From positions 502,944 to 566,943 of the forward strand of contig NW_025064903.1 in the NCBI RefSeq assembly GCF_019112545.1: 64,000 nucleotides of DNA, read 5' to 3'. Made by a program: the position numbers and the translations under genes. The DNA is from Guyanagaster necrorhizus. Its lineage: Eukaryota; Basidiomycota; Agaricomycetes; Agaricales; Physalacriaceae. The notes under the pieces are model-generated. The model did no database searches. It saw only the letters and a list, made by a program, of their open reading frames with translations, and was not told the origin of the DNA. Shown here piece after piece: positions 11,814-23,499 of the stretch (positions within the stretch are counted from its first letter, which is position 1; the number at the start of each line of letters is the position of its first letter).

Positions 11814-12256
11814 TGTTATGATTTTCTTTATATTTTATTTTTATTTTTTACCTTATCAGGGCTTATCTTGAGCACTTTGCTGAAGGGCATGGAAAGGATT
11901 AGGTAATAACAACAGACAGAATGCCATTGTACTCAGTTGTCTCACCTACAGACAATTTTCCATTGTCTTATTCCTGACAACCAGACAGGATCAGCATCCT
12001 AGCACAGAATAGTATAATAGATAGTAGTTATATTTATTATGAGCTGAATAGTATATAAGTAGGATAGCCCTCACTGTAGTAGACCAGCTTTGAGCTATAA
12101 GCTTATTCCACACTATCTTCTCTCAAGCCCAGCTTGTCTTTAGCTTTGAAGCATTTGCCTGGTATAATATATTAAGTGAACTCTAGCATGACTGTATAAA
12201 CATGATACAGTGCTAGTTTATCATGTGTCTAGATCACATGCAAGCTAAGTCTAACA
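11814..12256 (+). mobile_element. Solo chromovirus LTR splitting the gag zinc knuckle
   Basis: 443 bp, TGTTATG...TCTAACA. Flanks are GGAAG (11,809-11,813) and GCAAG (12,257-12,261), a 5-bp duplication with one substitution. It separates the lysine-rich end of one half of gag from the KCSNCGEKS knuckle that resumes at about 12,260, so the insertion site lies inside the CCHC motif codons. Confidence 0.85.
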
Positions 12257-13296
12257 GCAAGTGCTCCAATTGTGGAGAGAAGAGTCAGCTGTCTTAAAAC
12301 TGTCCAAAAAAGAAATGAACCTATAAAAAAATCCAGATGCAGATAGCTAAATTACAAAAAGAAGCTGAGAGACTCAAAGAACCTGAAAAGGATACAAAGA
12401 TTAAGGAGGTAAAAGACAGGGCCAACAAGTGAGCAATTTCACTTAGTCAGCCAAAGGACTTAATGGTGTGTTTTGGAATACTGCTGATTGGACTTATACT
12501 AGCTCTATAGGTATCTATTTACATACACATTCAAATATATCCAATCTTGTCATCTAAAACACATTCAAAGAATCATAAAAACCCAAAACTCAAATGCCTA
12601 AGGGCTGAACAGAGAGAGAGACTCCTGATGGCTGGCTAAAGCCATTTGATACTGAATGGACTTAGTGGGCAATCCAAAATGCCAAGGATGAAGCCAAGAC
12701 CAAGACCATGCTTAAGAATTGGATACACTGAACTGAACATGAGTCAAAAAAGTGATCAATAAAATGATCAAAGGGATGAGAAAAGCAGAAAGAAACCAAG
12801 CATTAGAGTGGCTGGATGAGCTGAGAGGACTGAAAAAATACATTCAACAACAGAAGGCTATTGGGAGAGACCTGACTATGAAGATGCAGATTCAAACTCT
12901 GACTAACCAGTCCATGCATACTATCACCACTATGATTGACAGTGGTTGCACTGGGAGTTTCATCAATCATGCTTTTGTCACTAAGCACAAACTCCCAACC
13001 TAAGCCACTGCAGATCTGATTCCAATCCATAATGCTGATGGGACTAAAAACTAAGCCAGTTCAATCATGGAGTTTGTTGAACTCCATTTAACAATCAGAA
13101 ATCATGCAGAGTGGATCAATCTGGCTATGACTGACTTGGAATCCAAAGAGATCTTTCTTGGCTATGACTGGCTCACATAGCATAACTTGCTAATCAATTG
13201 AAAGATAAGACAGATCACCTTTGTATGATGCTGCTGCTGAAAAATCCTCTTTGAGCTACCAGATGAAGACCCTAAAGACTGATAGGATAAAGAAAT
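12257..13296 (+). pseudogene. Chromovirus zinc knuckle and protease remnant (element 2)
   Basis: Starts with the knuckle (CSNCGEKS...NCPKKK) restored across the solo LTR. A retropepsin-like segment follows at 12,890-13,200: TMIDSGCTGSFINHAFVTKH keeps the D-S-G catalytic triad, and IFLGYDWL-like sequence is further on. In-frame stops occur after LPT and elsewhere. Interrupted at 13,297 by a solo LTR in the opposite orientation. Confidence 0.75.
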
Positions 13297-13768
13297 TATT
13301 AAGTCCAAGTGACACATAATCTGAACATGTGATAAATGAGTGCTGTATCATATTTATACAGTCATGCCTAAGTTCACTTATGTGGGTTCATATAGCTTTG
13401 TATCTCAAGGCTGTTGTAAGTTGGCTCAAGATAGAATGATAGATAAATAAACTTTAGCTTGAAGCTGAGGTTATACAGTAAGAACTATCCTACTTATATA
13501 CTATTCATTCATAGAGATAAATATACTACTATTAATTGTGTCTGTCTGAGTCTTTGTGCTCTTTGTCCTTGAGCATCAGTACTATCTACAAAAGTGTTGT
13601 TGTTTACTATTGACAGACATTATTGCATCAGAAAACAATAATGGACTTGGCCTTATTGTGATGACTAAATCTGTCCCATAGTCTTAAGTGCTGGCCTAGA
13701 TGCCCTGACTAAGCATAAATAGGGATTACTTGAAGGAATAAAGGAAAAATAAAGGAAAAATCATAACA
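13297..13768 (-). mobile_element. Solo chromovirus LTR, inverted, TSD GAAAT
   Basis: 472 bp. On the minus strand it begins TGTTATGATTTTTCC. Perfect target-site duplication GAAAT at 13,292-13,296 and 13,769-13,773. It contains the intact primer-homologous 13-mer (AGCTTCAAGCTAA on the minus strand) and is closest to the LTRs of the complete minus-strand element. Confidence 0.9.
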
Positions 13769-16700
13769 GAAATGAAAGATGAAGACACTATTTTTACTAT
13801 TGATCTAGACCAAGCAATCCACATTCAGGCAACATATCATGCCAATAATCTGGCCACTAAAGCAAATGCTGAAAAGGAGGCTAAGATTTTTGAAGAAATA
13901 GTGCCAGAATAGGCACAGAATTACTGGGATCTCTTTGATAAGGAGAACTTCAATAAGTCTCCAGGACTAAAACTTTGAGATTATGCAATTGAACTCATTC
14001 CAAATGCCAATGTTAATCTAAACCACAAAACATACTCTCTGGAGCAACTGGAACAACAAGAACTTGACAAGTTCTTAGATGAGAATCTTTCCAGTGGAAG
14101 GATCTGACCATTGAAGTCTTCCATGGCTTTTTCTTTCTTCTTTGTCAAAAAGAAGAATGGAAAACTCCAACCAGTTCAGGACTACCAAAAGTTAAACAAA
14201 ATAATTAAAAACTGTTACCTGCTTCTTTTGATCTCAGAACTGATAGATAAACTCTGAGAGACAAAGTATTACACTAAATTGAATATATGATAGAGATATA
14301 ATAACATCCAGATCAAGAAAGAGGATGAGTGGAAGGCAGCATTCTGAACCAACCAAGGACTTTTTGAGTCCATAGTCATATTCTTTGAACTAATAAACTC
14401 TCCTGCCATCTTTCAATAGATGATGAATAACATTTTCAGAGACCTTATAGTGACAGGAAAGGTTACTATCTATCTGAATGACATCCTGATCATGTCAAAG
14501 GATCAGGATGAGCACTAGTGACTCATACAACAAGTACACAAGTTGATGAGAAAGCACAAGCTCTTTCTCAAAGCTGAAAAGTGTGAATTTGAGATACTGG
14601 AGACTGAGTACCTCAGAGTCATTATAAGTGAAGAAAACATCTGAATAAAGTGACTGACATCAACTAAGAAGAAATAGTTGCAGTTATTCCTCAGATTTAC
14701 AAATTTCTACCACTGATTTATCTAAGATTACAGCAAGGTGGTTTGCCCTATGACACAACTCATAGAGAATGCCTCTTGGTTCTGAGAAATAGCACAGCAG
14801 TCAGTATTTGAAGATCTGAAAAGACAGCTGGCCAAAAATGTAGTACTGGCAATACTGATAGAGAAGGGATGATTCAGGGTCAAGGCTGACTCAAGTGAAG
14901 AGATGAAGCAGTACTCTTGCAGGAACAGAATAAGAAATAGCAACCTGTTGCCTTTCTCTCAAAGGCACTCACTACTACTAAATGCAATTATGAGATTTAC
15001 AACAAGAAACTTCTTGCCATCATGCTCATACTTGCTGAGTAGAGGCACTACCTGATCAGTGCCATTTATACCTTCAAAGTCTGAACTGATCATCAAAACC
15101 TATAATACTTTTGATCACTATAGAAGCTCAACCAATGACAAGCTCAATAGATCACTGAGCTTTTGCAGTATCAGTATATCTTAAACCACAAGGCAGAAAT
15201 AGCAAACAAGAAGGCAGACTTATTAAGCTATTGATCTGATCATGATTAAGAAGAAGAAGACAATAGTGGGGTGACACTTCTAAGGCCAGAATATTTCAGA
15301 ACCATGATGATGCTAATAGAGGAGAAAATGCATGAACAAGTCAAGAGTGTAATATAATAGATGAAATTGTGGAACCAGTGGATTGTCCTCTTCATCAATC
15401 ATGAGTGGAGCATGACCAAATCAGAGGATCAGATCTATGTTCTCTGAGATTGCACACTTTGAGGGGAAATCATTACTATATCTCATGATCACATCACTGC
15501 AGGACATCCAGGAATCTCAAAAACAAAGGAGTCAGTGTTGAGGGAGTATTGGTAGCTGAAACTGAGGCAAGACATCAAAAAATATGTTAAGGAGTGTAAG
15601 ACTTGTCAGCAGATCAAGTCAAACACACAGGCATATGCTGCTCCACTTCATTCAAATGAGGTCCCCAGAAAATCCTAAACCCACATCTCAGTTGATATGA
15701 TCATCAGACTCCCAGATTGCAATAGCTATGATACTATCCTCATTATTGTAAACTGATTTTTTTAAGGTGATTATTCCAATCATGTACTCAATGGAATTAA
15801 CATCAGAAGGGTGGGCAAAGATATTATGTGACAAGGTCTATGTGAAATATAGAATGCCTCAAGTTGTCATCTCAGACTAAGGCTCACAATTCATATCAAA
15901 ATTTCTGGACAATCTCTATCACCTTCTCAGTATCTGAAGCAATGCTTCAACTGTCTATCACTCACAAACCAATGGCCAAACAGAATGTATCAATCAAGAG
16001 ATTGAGAAGTATCTCTGGATGTTCATCAATCATAGACAAGATGATTGGACCAAATAGCTTACTTTAGTGGCATTCTAACACAACAACTGCATTCATTCTA
16101 CAACTAGTAAGACCTCCTTCTTTGTCAATTATAGACATCATCTTCATGTCATGATTACCAATTGACACAATACTATAATCTCTGTATCAACTAACTTTGC
16201 AAACCTAATGATTTCCATTCACACTGAAATGCATACCACCCTCAAAAAGGCAGCTGCTGTTATAAAAATACAATATGATAAATATCATTGCCTGGCACAT
16301 AAATATTCCATCAACAACAAAGTTTAGCTCAATGCCACCAATCTTCACCTTTCCTGTCCAAAATATAAACTGGCTGACAAATGCACTAGACTGTTTCTGA
16401 TCCTGGCAAAAATCAGTGCCTCTGCTTACTGCCTAAAACTTTCTGACTCCTGATGAGTTCACTCAGTCTTCAATAAAACCCTTCTCAGCCCTTACATTAC
16501 ATCTGTCTTCCCTAATCAAAAGGCCCCTCCTTTCCTGGCATCTGATCTAATCAACAATGAAGAACATTATGAGATAGAGCAGATTCTTAACTATAAACTG
16601 CAAAAGGTTTGAGCACATGGCAGAGGCAGTCACATTATTATTTACTACTTGGTCAAGTGGAAGAGTTATAGACTGGAATCCAACCAGTGGATCCATAAGC

Positions 16701-16783
16701 ATGACATGAACATGGACAATACTATATATGACTATAAAATCTCCATCAATTGATCCATCAGGATGATGGTTCTAATGAAAGAG
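13769..16783 (+). pseudogene. Chromovirus pol remnant: RT, RNase H, integrase, chromodomain
   Basis: Domains follow the Ty3/Gypsy chromovirus order. RT is at about 13,980-14,700 with FFVKKKNGKLQPVQDY and the active-site box YLNDILI (usual YLDD) near 14,470. RNase H runs to about 15,230. The integrase zinc-binding region (HDHITAGHPGISKTK) is near 15,487 and the core with HSQTNGQTE near 15,960. A C-terminal chromodomain (EHYEIEQILNYK, YYLVKWKSY, ESNQW) is at 16,561-16,715. Many stops fall where the family has Arg, for example TGA at 14,105-14,107. A purine-rich tract precedes the 3' LTR. Not functional. Confidence 0.88.
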
Positions 16784-17225
16784 TGATACTACAATTTTTT
16801 CTTTATTTTATCATTTTTTATTTCTTATCTTATCAAGACATCTATCTTATCTTGAGTGCTTATCTGAAGACATGGGGGAGATTATATAATCACAACAGAC
16901 AGCAGCATTATTGTCTTTGATCATCTTATCTATAAACAATACCCTATTGTCTACTTTTCAATGATCAGACAGAATAAGTAGTATAATGCAGAACAGTACA
17001 ATAGGCAGTAGTTATATTTATTGTGACTCAGGCAGTATATAAGTAGGATAGCTCTTACTGTAGTAGTCCAGCTTTGAGCTATAAGTTTATCTCATACTAC
17101 CCTCTCTTGAGTCCAACTTTTCTTCAGCCTTGAAAGCACTTCATCTATCAGGACACATTAAGTAGACTCTAGTGTGACTGTATAAATGTGATACAGTGCT
17201 GGTCACATGTCAGTTAGATCTAACA
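16784..17225 (+). repeat. Chromovirus 3' LTR (element 2)
   Basis: 442 bp, TGATACTACAATTTTTTC...GATCTAACA, directly after the polypurine-like end of pol. It has a TATATAAG box and the primer-homologous word AGCTTTGAGCTATA. No duplication is seen with the element's left flank. Confidence 0.85.
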
Positions 17226-18149
17226 TGAAGGATATCCATGTGTATACTTTTACCCTCTCTTTTTAATCATCACTCATTCCTACTTTATACATATACAACT
17301 CCTGCCACTACTCAACTGCCTATATAGTCTAGCCATATATACCTATATATCTTAGTCATTCTGCTTATACTATGCCTGACTGAGATATATATACCATTAC
17401 TGTATCTCTTACTATATTACTCACCCTCATTTATAGAATATTACTTATATTCTTTCATCAATATTCAGGATTCTACTATATTATATATGATGATCAGAAG
17501 CAAATGAATCATAAAGATGATGCTGAGATCATAACCAACCTAAGGCTTCTTATGTATGGAATATTATTTGCTATAAGCTTGACAAACATCTTCTTGGGAG
17601 ATATCACCAAATATAGCTGACCTTCTTACATCTCTGGTAAGCAAGGGTGAGAGAGAGAAATAGGCTATTGCTTGAATACTTATATATCTCATAGAAAACA
17701 TTTCTATGGCAGCCCTTGAAGGAAGACTTTACACATGCAGACAAATGGTATGAGACTGCATGATTTCCAATCATGAGCATATGAATCTATAAGTGAGATA
17801 TTCTCTCTGCAATGCATGGTTTTCTTTCTGGATATCTCTTCTATAACCAGAGAGTCATCTGAATCACCATCCTCATATTGTATGATATCTAAATACCTAA
17901 AAATACAGGAAAGAATGTGGTTATTCATGAGAGCACCAGTCAGATGTATTACTACATGCAACATAAGATCTTACTGCACTTTGAGGGCATGCATGTAAGT
18001 GATAAAGAATTTTTTTTTTTGGGTAAGAGCTATTGCAGAGGCAGTCCAGTGACACAGTCACTTTCAATGTGCAGTCAGGAATTTTGCCAAAGATTGAAAC
18101 CAAGCATATATTGTTAGCATCATGAATAGATTTTCACAGCATATCATCC
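17226..18149. other. CpG-poor spacer, origin unclear
   Basis: No recognised domain. A minus-strand frame at 17,704-17,964 reads with fair continuity (NNHILSCIFRYLDIIQYEDG) and could be a decayed host or transposon coding segment, but I cannot name it. A run of 12 T lies at about 18,010. Confidence 0.35.
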
Positions 18150-18960
18150 TCAGACCAATAGATAGATGATTGGGCAGAGTGGCTTTCTCTAGCAGGGTTT
18201 GTCTATAATAACTGTGAAAACTCATCAATGGACTTTAGCCCATTCTTTATAAACACCAGAACACATTCAAATACTAGAATGAACCCCTCATAAAGAGAGA
18301 GTCAAGTATCTCAGATGAAAGACTTTGCAGCTAAGATGAAGAAGATCTATTATAAAGCTGAATGCACACTAAACAAAGTAGCAGAGTTGATGAAGAAACA
18401 GTGTGACAAAGGAAAGACACTGGCAAGAGACTACTGGCTGGATGACATGGTCATGCTGGACATAAAGAATCTGAAGACAAACAGAAAGATGAAAAAACTG
18501 GATAATAAGTTTGAGGACCTCTTCAAGATCATGAAGAAATACAAATTATCTATTCTAAAGATATGGAAAACTCATTCTATCTTCAACAAGAATCTACTCA
18601 AGCTGTTCTGACTGGCAGAGTTCTCTAATTAAGAAGCACTGCCACTGCTAAAGCCAGTAGTCATAGATGATGAAAATGAATGTGAGATCAATGTGATTCT
18701 CAATAACAAATTTGTTACAGGAAATAGTGGTTCCTGATCCACTTCAAGAGATATGGCAATGAAAAAAACAATTGTATGCCAAAAAGGATCTTCTGCATAT
18801 GAAAACACTTATCACAAAGTACTATATAACACAGAATCTGCCTACAGTAATCAACAATATCAGATTGGAGTGACCAATATTTGATAAAACAGACTATATC
18901 AGAACTCAGAAGCTTTCTTTTAAACTCAAGTAACACCTATTTAAGGCCAAAAAGCTGTAT
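18150..18960 (+). pseudogene. Gypsy integrase C-terminal fragment (another lineage)
   Basis: The open segment 18,315-18,611 (98 aa) has the pattern that follows the integrase core in Gypsy elements: a helix with MKKQCDKGKT, then WLDDMVMLDIKNLKTNR and IWKTHSIFNKNLLKLF, corresponding to the usual G-D-x-V-W-L-D, K-L and I-H-x-V-F-N motifs. It is preceded by a decayed end of the core (FVYNNCENSSMDFSPF). Sequence differs from the chromovirus copies around it. CpG-depleted and broken. Confidence 0.7.
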
Positions 18961-19129
18961 ATGTGGAAGAATACCAATGAAATCAGGGTGGAGACCTTTG
19001 TAGCTCAAAAACACTCCTTAGACAGGACATATGATATCTCTATAGAGATCAATAGGTGGGATGAAGCTGACATCTTATTCCTAGGGCTCTTCTAAGCAAT
19101 CAAGAATGATTGCCTTAAAGAAAGGGTAA

Positions 19130-19474
19130 TGTCATGATTTCAGCTTCTAATCATGACTTGCCAATGCTTAATAAGCTGATGCTCATGAAATCCTGATAAA
19201 CTTCCAATGCATCCAGCCTCAGCCATGAAGAGACTTCACTAGAGCCATATGGAACCACAGATGATGCATGCACATGACAATATCATGCTGCATCTTATTT
19301 ATCATCTTGTGACACACATCTGTCATTAGCATGCTAACTATACAGTATGACTATACAATAGTATGATAACAGTCAAACTAACTGCAACTCATGCCAAGCT
19401 CACTATAATAACAGTATTGTGAGCAGACAATAGTGCAGTTGCACAACAGAGGGATTATTGTTATTAGACAATAA
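19130..19474 (+). repeat. Possible LTR remnant of the 18-kb Gypsy lineage
   Basis: Begins TGTCATGATTTC, a frequent start of fungal Gypsy LTRs, just downstream of the integrase fragment, and is cut at 19,474 by insertion of the complete chromovirus. No second copy is visible in the window, so the assignment rests on position and the terminal word only. Confidence 0.35.
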
Positions 19475-19944
19475 TGTTAAGCCCAAATGACATGTAATCT
19501 AAACATATGATAAACTGACACTGTTTTGCACTTCAGACAATAATGTCAGAGTTCACTGATTGTGTTATGTGGCTCTGTATCTCAAGGCCTTTAGATTGGC
19601 TTGAGATAAGATAGTGAAGAAATAAACTTTAGCTTGAAGCTGGGGATAATACAGTGAGAGCTATGCTACTTATATACTAGTCATTATCCATTCTATAGAT
19701 ATAACTACCTAATTGTGCATCCTGGTATTATAGAGCATTTTGTCCAGTGTCATTAAGCTACCTACAAAAGAGTATTGTCTATCATCAAGTGGTTATCATC
19801 ACATTGAAGGACAGTGACCAACTGGGCATGTTGTGCTGACTAAGCCCTGGTCCCATGATCCTAAGCACTGGTCTAAGCACTCTGACTAAGCAAAATAGGG
19901 GTTAATCCCTCAAATAAAGGATAAAAAGAGAAAAAATCATAATA
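19475..19944 (-). repeat. 3' LTR of complete chromovirus
   Basis: 470 bp, next to the purine-rich end of pol (minus-strand AAAGAGGAGG just before it). The outermost base pair of the terminal TGTTA has become TATTA. Long identical stretches with the partner LTR at 27,313-27,782. The differences include paired CA/TG alternatives at 19,786, 19,790, 19,805, 19,819 and 19,911. Confidence 0.92.
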
Positions 19945-21460
19945 TTACCTCCTCTTTAAGACTATCATCCTGATGGCTCATTTAGAGATAAGTCTTAGCA
20001 TCCCAAGAGCAGATAACCTGTCCTTCTTCTCATAAGATTCATAAAAACATTGACTATTAATTTGGTCAATGCCTCTGGTCATATTTGCATATAGCATCCT
20101 CTGCATTTATGTGTCATTCATTGACCCATTGATTTGACTCTGGTCCATAGCCTTTCTAGCTGACTAGATAGTTTATAGTCACTGTTATTCCTCTACTCTT
20201 GGCCTTGATCTTTTATAATTTGTGGTTTAGTACTTGATCAATTTCATAATGTTTTTTATTATCAATCAAGTCAGGCAGTGGTGGAGGTGGGCATTCTTGA
20301 TTTGAGAATGCCAGTATGATGTACAGTGTTAATAATGTCTCATTAAAGACATTGTGAATCTTCCAGGTGACTGAGAGTTGTAATTTGTATGCCAAGTTGC
20401 TGACCTTCACTAGTATCATAAAAGGACCCATTCATTTATTGGCAAGCTTACACTTTGGGCATGGCAGATGGAGGTTAGTTGTATCTAGCCATATCTTGTC
20501 ATTGGCTGAATATTCATGTGCAGCATGATGGTACTTGTCATACTGCTTCTTCATTGCAGTTGCAGCCTTTTTGAGGGCCATCTTAGTTTCAGAGTGTATC
20601 TTTGCTATTGTTGTAGTGAAATCTATGGAGGCAGGCATGATAGTGTATGCACATTTGGTTTGGGTGATGTTAAGGTGTCATCTATAGTTGATGAAGAATG
20701 GGGTCTTACCCATGGCTGAGTGAATACAGTTGTTGTATTGGAAGATGGCAAGAGCCAGCCATTCTATCCAGTCATCTTGGTGATAATTAATAAAGAGGCA
20801 GAGATACTTCTCCACCTCTTAGTTTGCTTATTCTGTTTGACTGTCTATTTGGGAATGATAGGCAGTTGATGCATTGCACTTGATGTTGAGGAGTCAGTAC
20901 AAGTCATCCAAGAACTTGAAGATGAATTGTGGACCTCTGTCAGAGATGATAACTTGAGGCATGCTATATTTGGCATATACCTCATCATGTAGGATTTTTG
21001 CCCATTCTTCTGAGGTTAATTCTGTTGAACAGGTGATCAGAATGATCACCTTTAAAAATTAATTGACTATGATGATGATGGCATTATAGCCATTGCAGTC
21101 CAGTGATCCAGTGATCATATCCACTGAAATGTGAGTCCATGGGAATGAAGAGACCTCATTCAGGTGGAGCAGAGCAGCCTGTGGTTGTGTTGAGGACTTG
21201 CCACATTAGCAAGTCTCATATACTTTAATGTATTGTTTGATATCTTGGCCTATTTTGGGCCACCAATACTCTTGCAAGACTAGTTTCTTAGTCTTGGCAA
21301 TATCTGGATGGCTGGCAGTTGCATGGTCATAGCACATGGCAATGATCTTGCCATAAAGTCCTTGGTTCCTAGGAATATAGATCTGTCCATCATAATAGAT
21401 CATTCCCTCCTCCTTTGTCATTCCTCATTCATGATTGAGGGATGAGGCCACACATTGGTC
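19945..21460 (-). pseudogene. Integrase and chromodomain remnant
   Basis: Minus-strand coding remnant. The zinc-binding module is intact-looking at 21,206-21,421 (YDHATASHPDIAKTKK, YWWPKIGQDIKQYIKVYETC). The core lies about 20,700-21,180. A C-terminal stretch at 20,432-20,638 has KKAATAMKKQYDKYHHAAHE and DKIWLDTTNL, followed by KIHNVFNETLLTLY and the start of a chromodomain (HYEIDQVLNHKL) at 20,213-20,431. Stops separate these pieces. Confidence 0.85.
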
Positions 21461-23100
21461 CTATTGGTGGGTGTTATAGGTCATGCTCTTGATGTGCTCA
21501 TGAATTTCCTTCTCTATCAGCATTATCATTGTCTGAAAATATTCAGGTTTCAATAATGTAACTCCTTTATTGTCTCCTCCCCCCTGATTGTGATCAGTCT
21601 GGTGACTGAGTAGATTGGCCTTTTTGTTTGCTGCATCAGCTTTATGGTGCAGCATATATTGATATTAGCTGAGCTTAGTTATCTATCTGGCTTGTCATCA
21701 GTTTAGCTTCTGCAGTTGACAGAAGTACTGTAAATTTTGATGATCTGTCTAGATCTTAAAAATTTCAGTTGTGCTAATCAAATAGTGCTGCCACTCCTCC
21801 AGAGCAAGCATTATGGCCAGTAACTCTTTGTCATATATCTTGTAGTTGCATTCTATAATAGTCAGCACTTTTGAGAGGAATGCAACTGGGCACCATTGAC
21901 CATCCTATTCTTGAGAGAGAACAGCACCAATAGCACTCTCACTGGAGTCAGCTTCTATGCAGAACTTGCTGTCCTGGGTCAGGATGGCAAGAATTACATC
22001 CTTGGCAAGTCAGCATTTGAGATTGTCAAATGCTGCCTGTTAGGTTATGCCTCAAGTCCATGGCACATTGCTGGTTAGTTGCATCATAGAGCAGACTATT
22101 TTGCTATAGTTTCAAATAAAGCATTGGTAGAGGTTGGTGAAGCCCAAAAAGAACTGTAATTCTTTTTTCTTAGTGGATTTTGGCCACTCTATGACTCCTG
22201 TAACCTTGACAGAGTCCATCTGAATACTCTTTTTGCTGATGATGACTCCAAGGTACTCAGTCTCTAGTATCTCAAATTCACACTTCTCTGCTTTGAGAAA
22301 CAGTCAGTGTTTTCTCATAAGGGCTAGTACTTGGCATACTAGCTGTTGGTGTTCCTCTTTGGTTTTGGACATGATGAAAATATCATCCAAGTAGATGGTG
22401 ACTTTTTCAGTAGTGATGAAGTCTTTAAAGATGTCATTCATCATTCACTAGAAGGTCACTGGTGAGTTGATAAGCCCAAAGAACATGACTGTGAGTTCAA
22501 ACAGTCCTTGATTGGTATGGAAGGCAGCCTTTCATTTATTGCCTTCTTTGATGTATACATTGTTGTAGCTCTAGCAAATGTTCAATTTGGTATAGTATCA
22601 GGTGCTGTGAAGTTTGTCTATGAGTTCAGAGATTACAGGAAGTGGGTATTGATTCTTGATTGTCATTTCATTGAGCTTCTGATAATTCTGTACTAATCAG
22701 AGTTTACCATCCTTCTTCTTAATGAAGAAGAAGGGTGATGTTATCAGAGACTTTGATGGCCTGATCCTCCCACTAGATAGGTTTTTATCCAGGAACTTGT
22801 TGAGTTCCTGCTATTTGTTGTTACCAAGTAGGTATGTCTTGCAGTTCAAGTTGGCATTAGCATTGGAGATCAATTCAATCACATGATCCCATAGTTTTGC
22901 AGCTGGTAGCTTGTCAAAACTCTCTTTCTCAAATAGGTTCTGATAATCTCAGGCCCATTCAGGTACTATCTCTTCAAATGTTTTCTCCTCCTTCTCTGTA
23001 TTGGCCTTTATTGCCAAGTTATTGGTATAATGTATGGCTCTGATGTATAGGGCCTTCTTCAGATCTATAGCAAGAATTGTCTCATCATCTTCCATCTCCT
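21461..23100 (-). pseudogene. Reverse transcriptase and RNase H remnant
   Basis: Minus-strand pol. The catalytic box reads IYLDDIFI around 22,381-22,400, so YLDD is preserved. RNase H homology lies between about 21,650 and 22,050. The frame is interrupted many times. Upstream it grades into the protease segment. Confidence 0.85.
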
Positions 23101-23188
23101 CATCTCATTGGTTATTGGAATCTTCATCAGGGAGTTCAAACAGTATTTTCCAGCATTGGCATCTTGCAAATATGATGCATCCAGTCTT

Positions 23189-23494
23189 TCAGTTGGTAAG
23201 TGGATTATGGCATATTAACCAGTCATGACTAAGAAATATCTCCTTGGTCCTTAGGTCTGTTATAGCCAAGTTGATCCTTTTAGAATGATCACTGATCATG
23301 AGTCTAAGCTTGATGAATTCAGTAATTGAACTAGCCTGGTTTTTTGTTTCATCCATATTGTAGACTGGAATTGGAGCTGCTGTAGCCTGAGTTGGAAGGT
23401 TGTGCTTGATGATGAAAGCACAGTTAATAGAACTCCCAGTACACTCACTGTTGACTAGTGTAGTGACTGCATAAGTGCTATGAGACATAAGCAT
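23189..23494 (-). pseudogene. Retropepsin-like protease remnant
   Basis: A 101-residue open stretch with TLVNSECTGSSINCAFI, where D-S-G is altered to N-S-E, then IPVYNMDET, DLRTKEIFLSHDWL. It aligns with the fragments at 3291-3614 and 8241-8463. Catalytically dead as read. Confidence 0.8.
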
Positions 23495-23499
23495 CTTGA

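Larger units (their letters stand above)
8464..17225 (+). mobile_element. Nested chromovirus stack (element 2)
   Basis: A second plus-strand copy joins element 1 inside its protease. It has a truncated 5' LTR (8464 to about 8540), gag to 11,813, knuckle and protease at 12,257-13,296, RT/RNase H/integrase/chromodomain at 13,769-16,783 and a 3' LTR at 16,784-17,225. Three solo LTRs of the same family were later inserted inside it. Bases flanking the whole copy (AGATC and TGAAG) do not match, so the left junction probably reflects deletion or recombination rather than a simple insertion. Confidence 0.75.

Noticed and set aside
9317..12256. LTRs at 9317 and 11,814 as the two ends of one element
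   Set aside because: Both are in the same orientation, but each has its own target-site duplication and the sequence between them is mid-gag, so they are separate solo LTRs.
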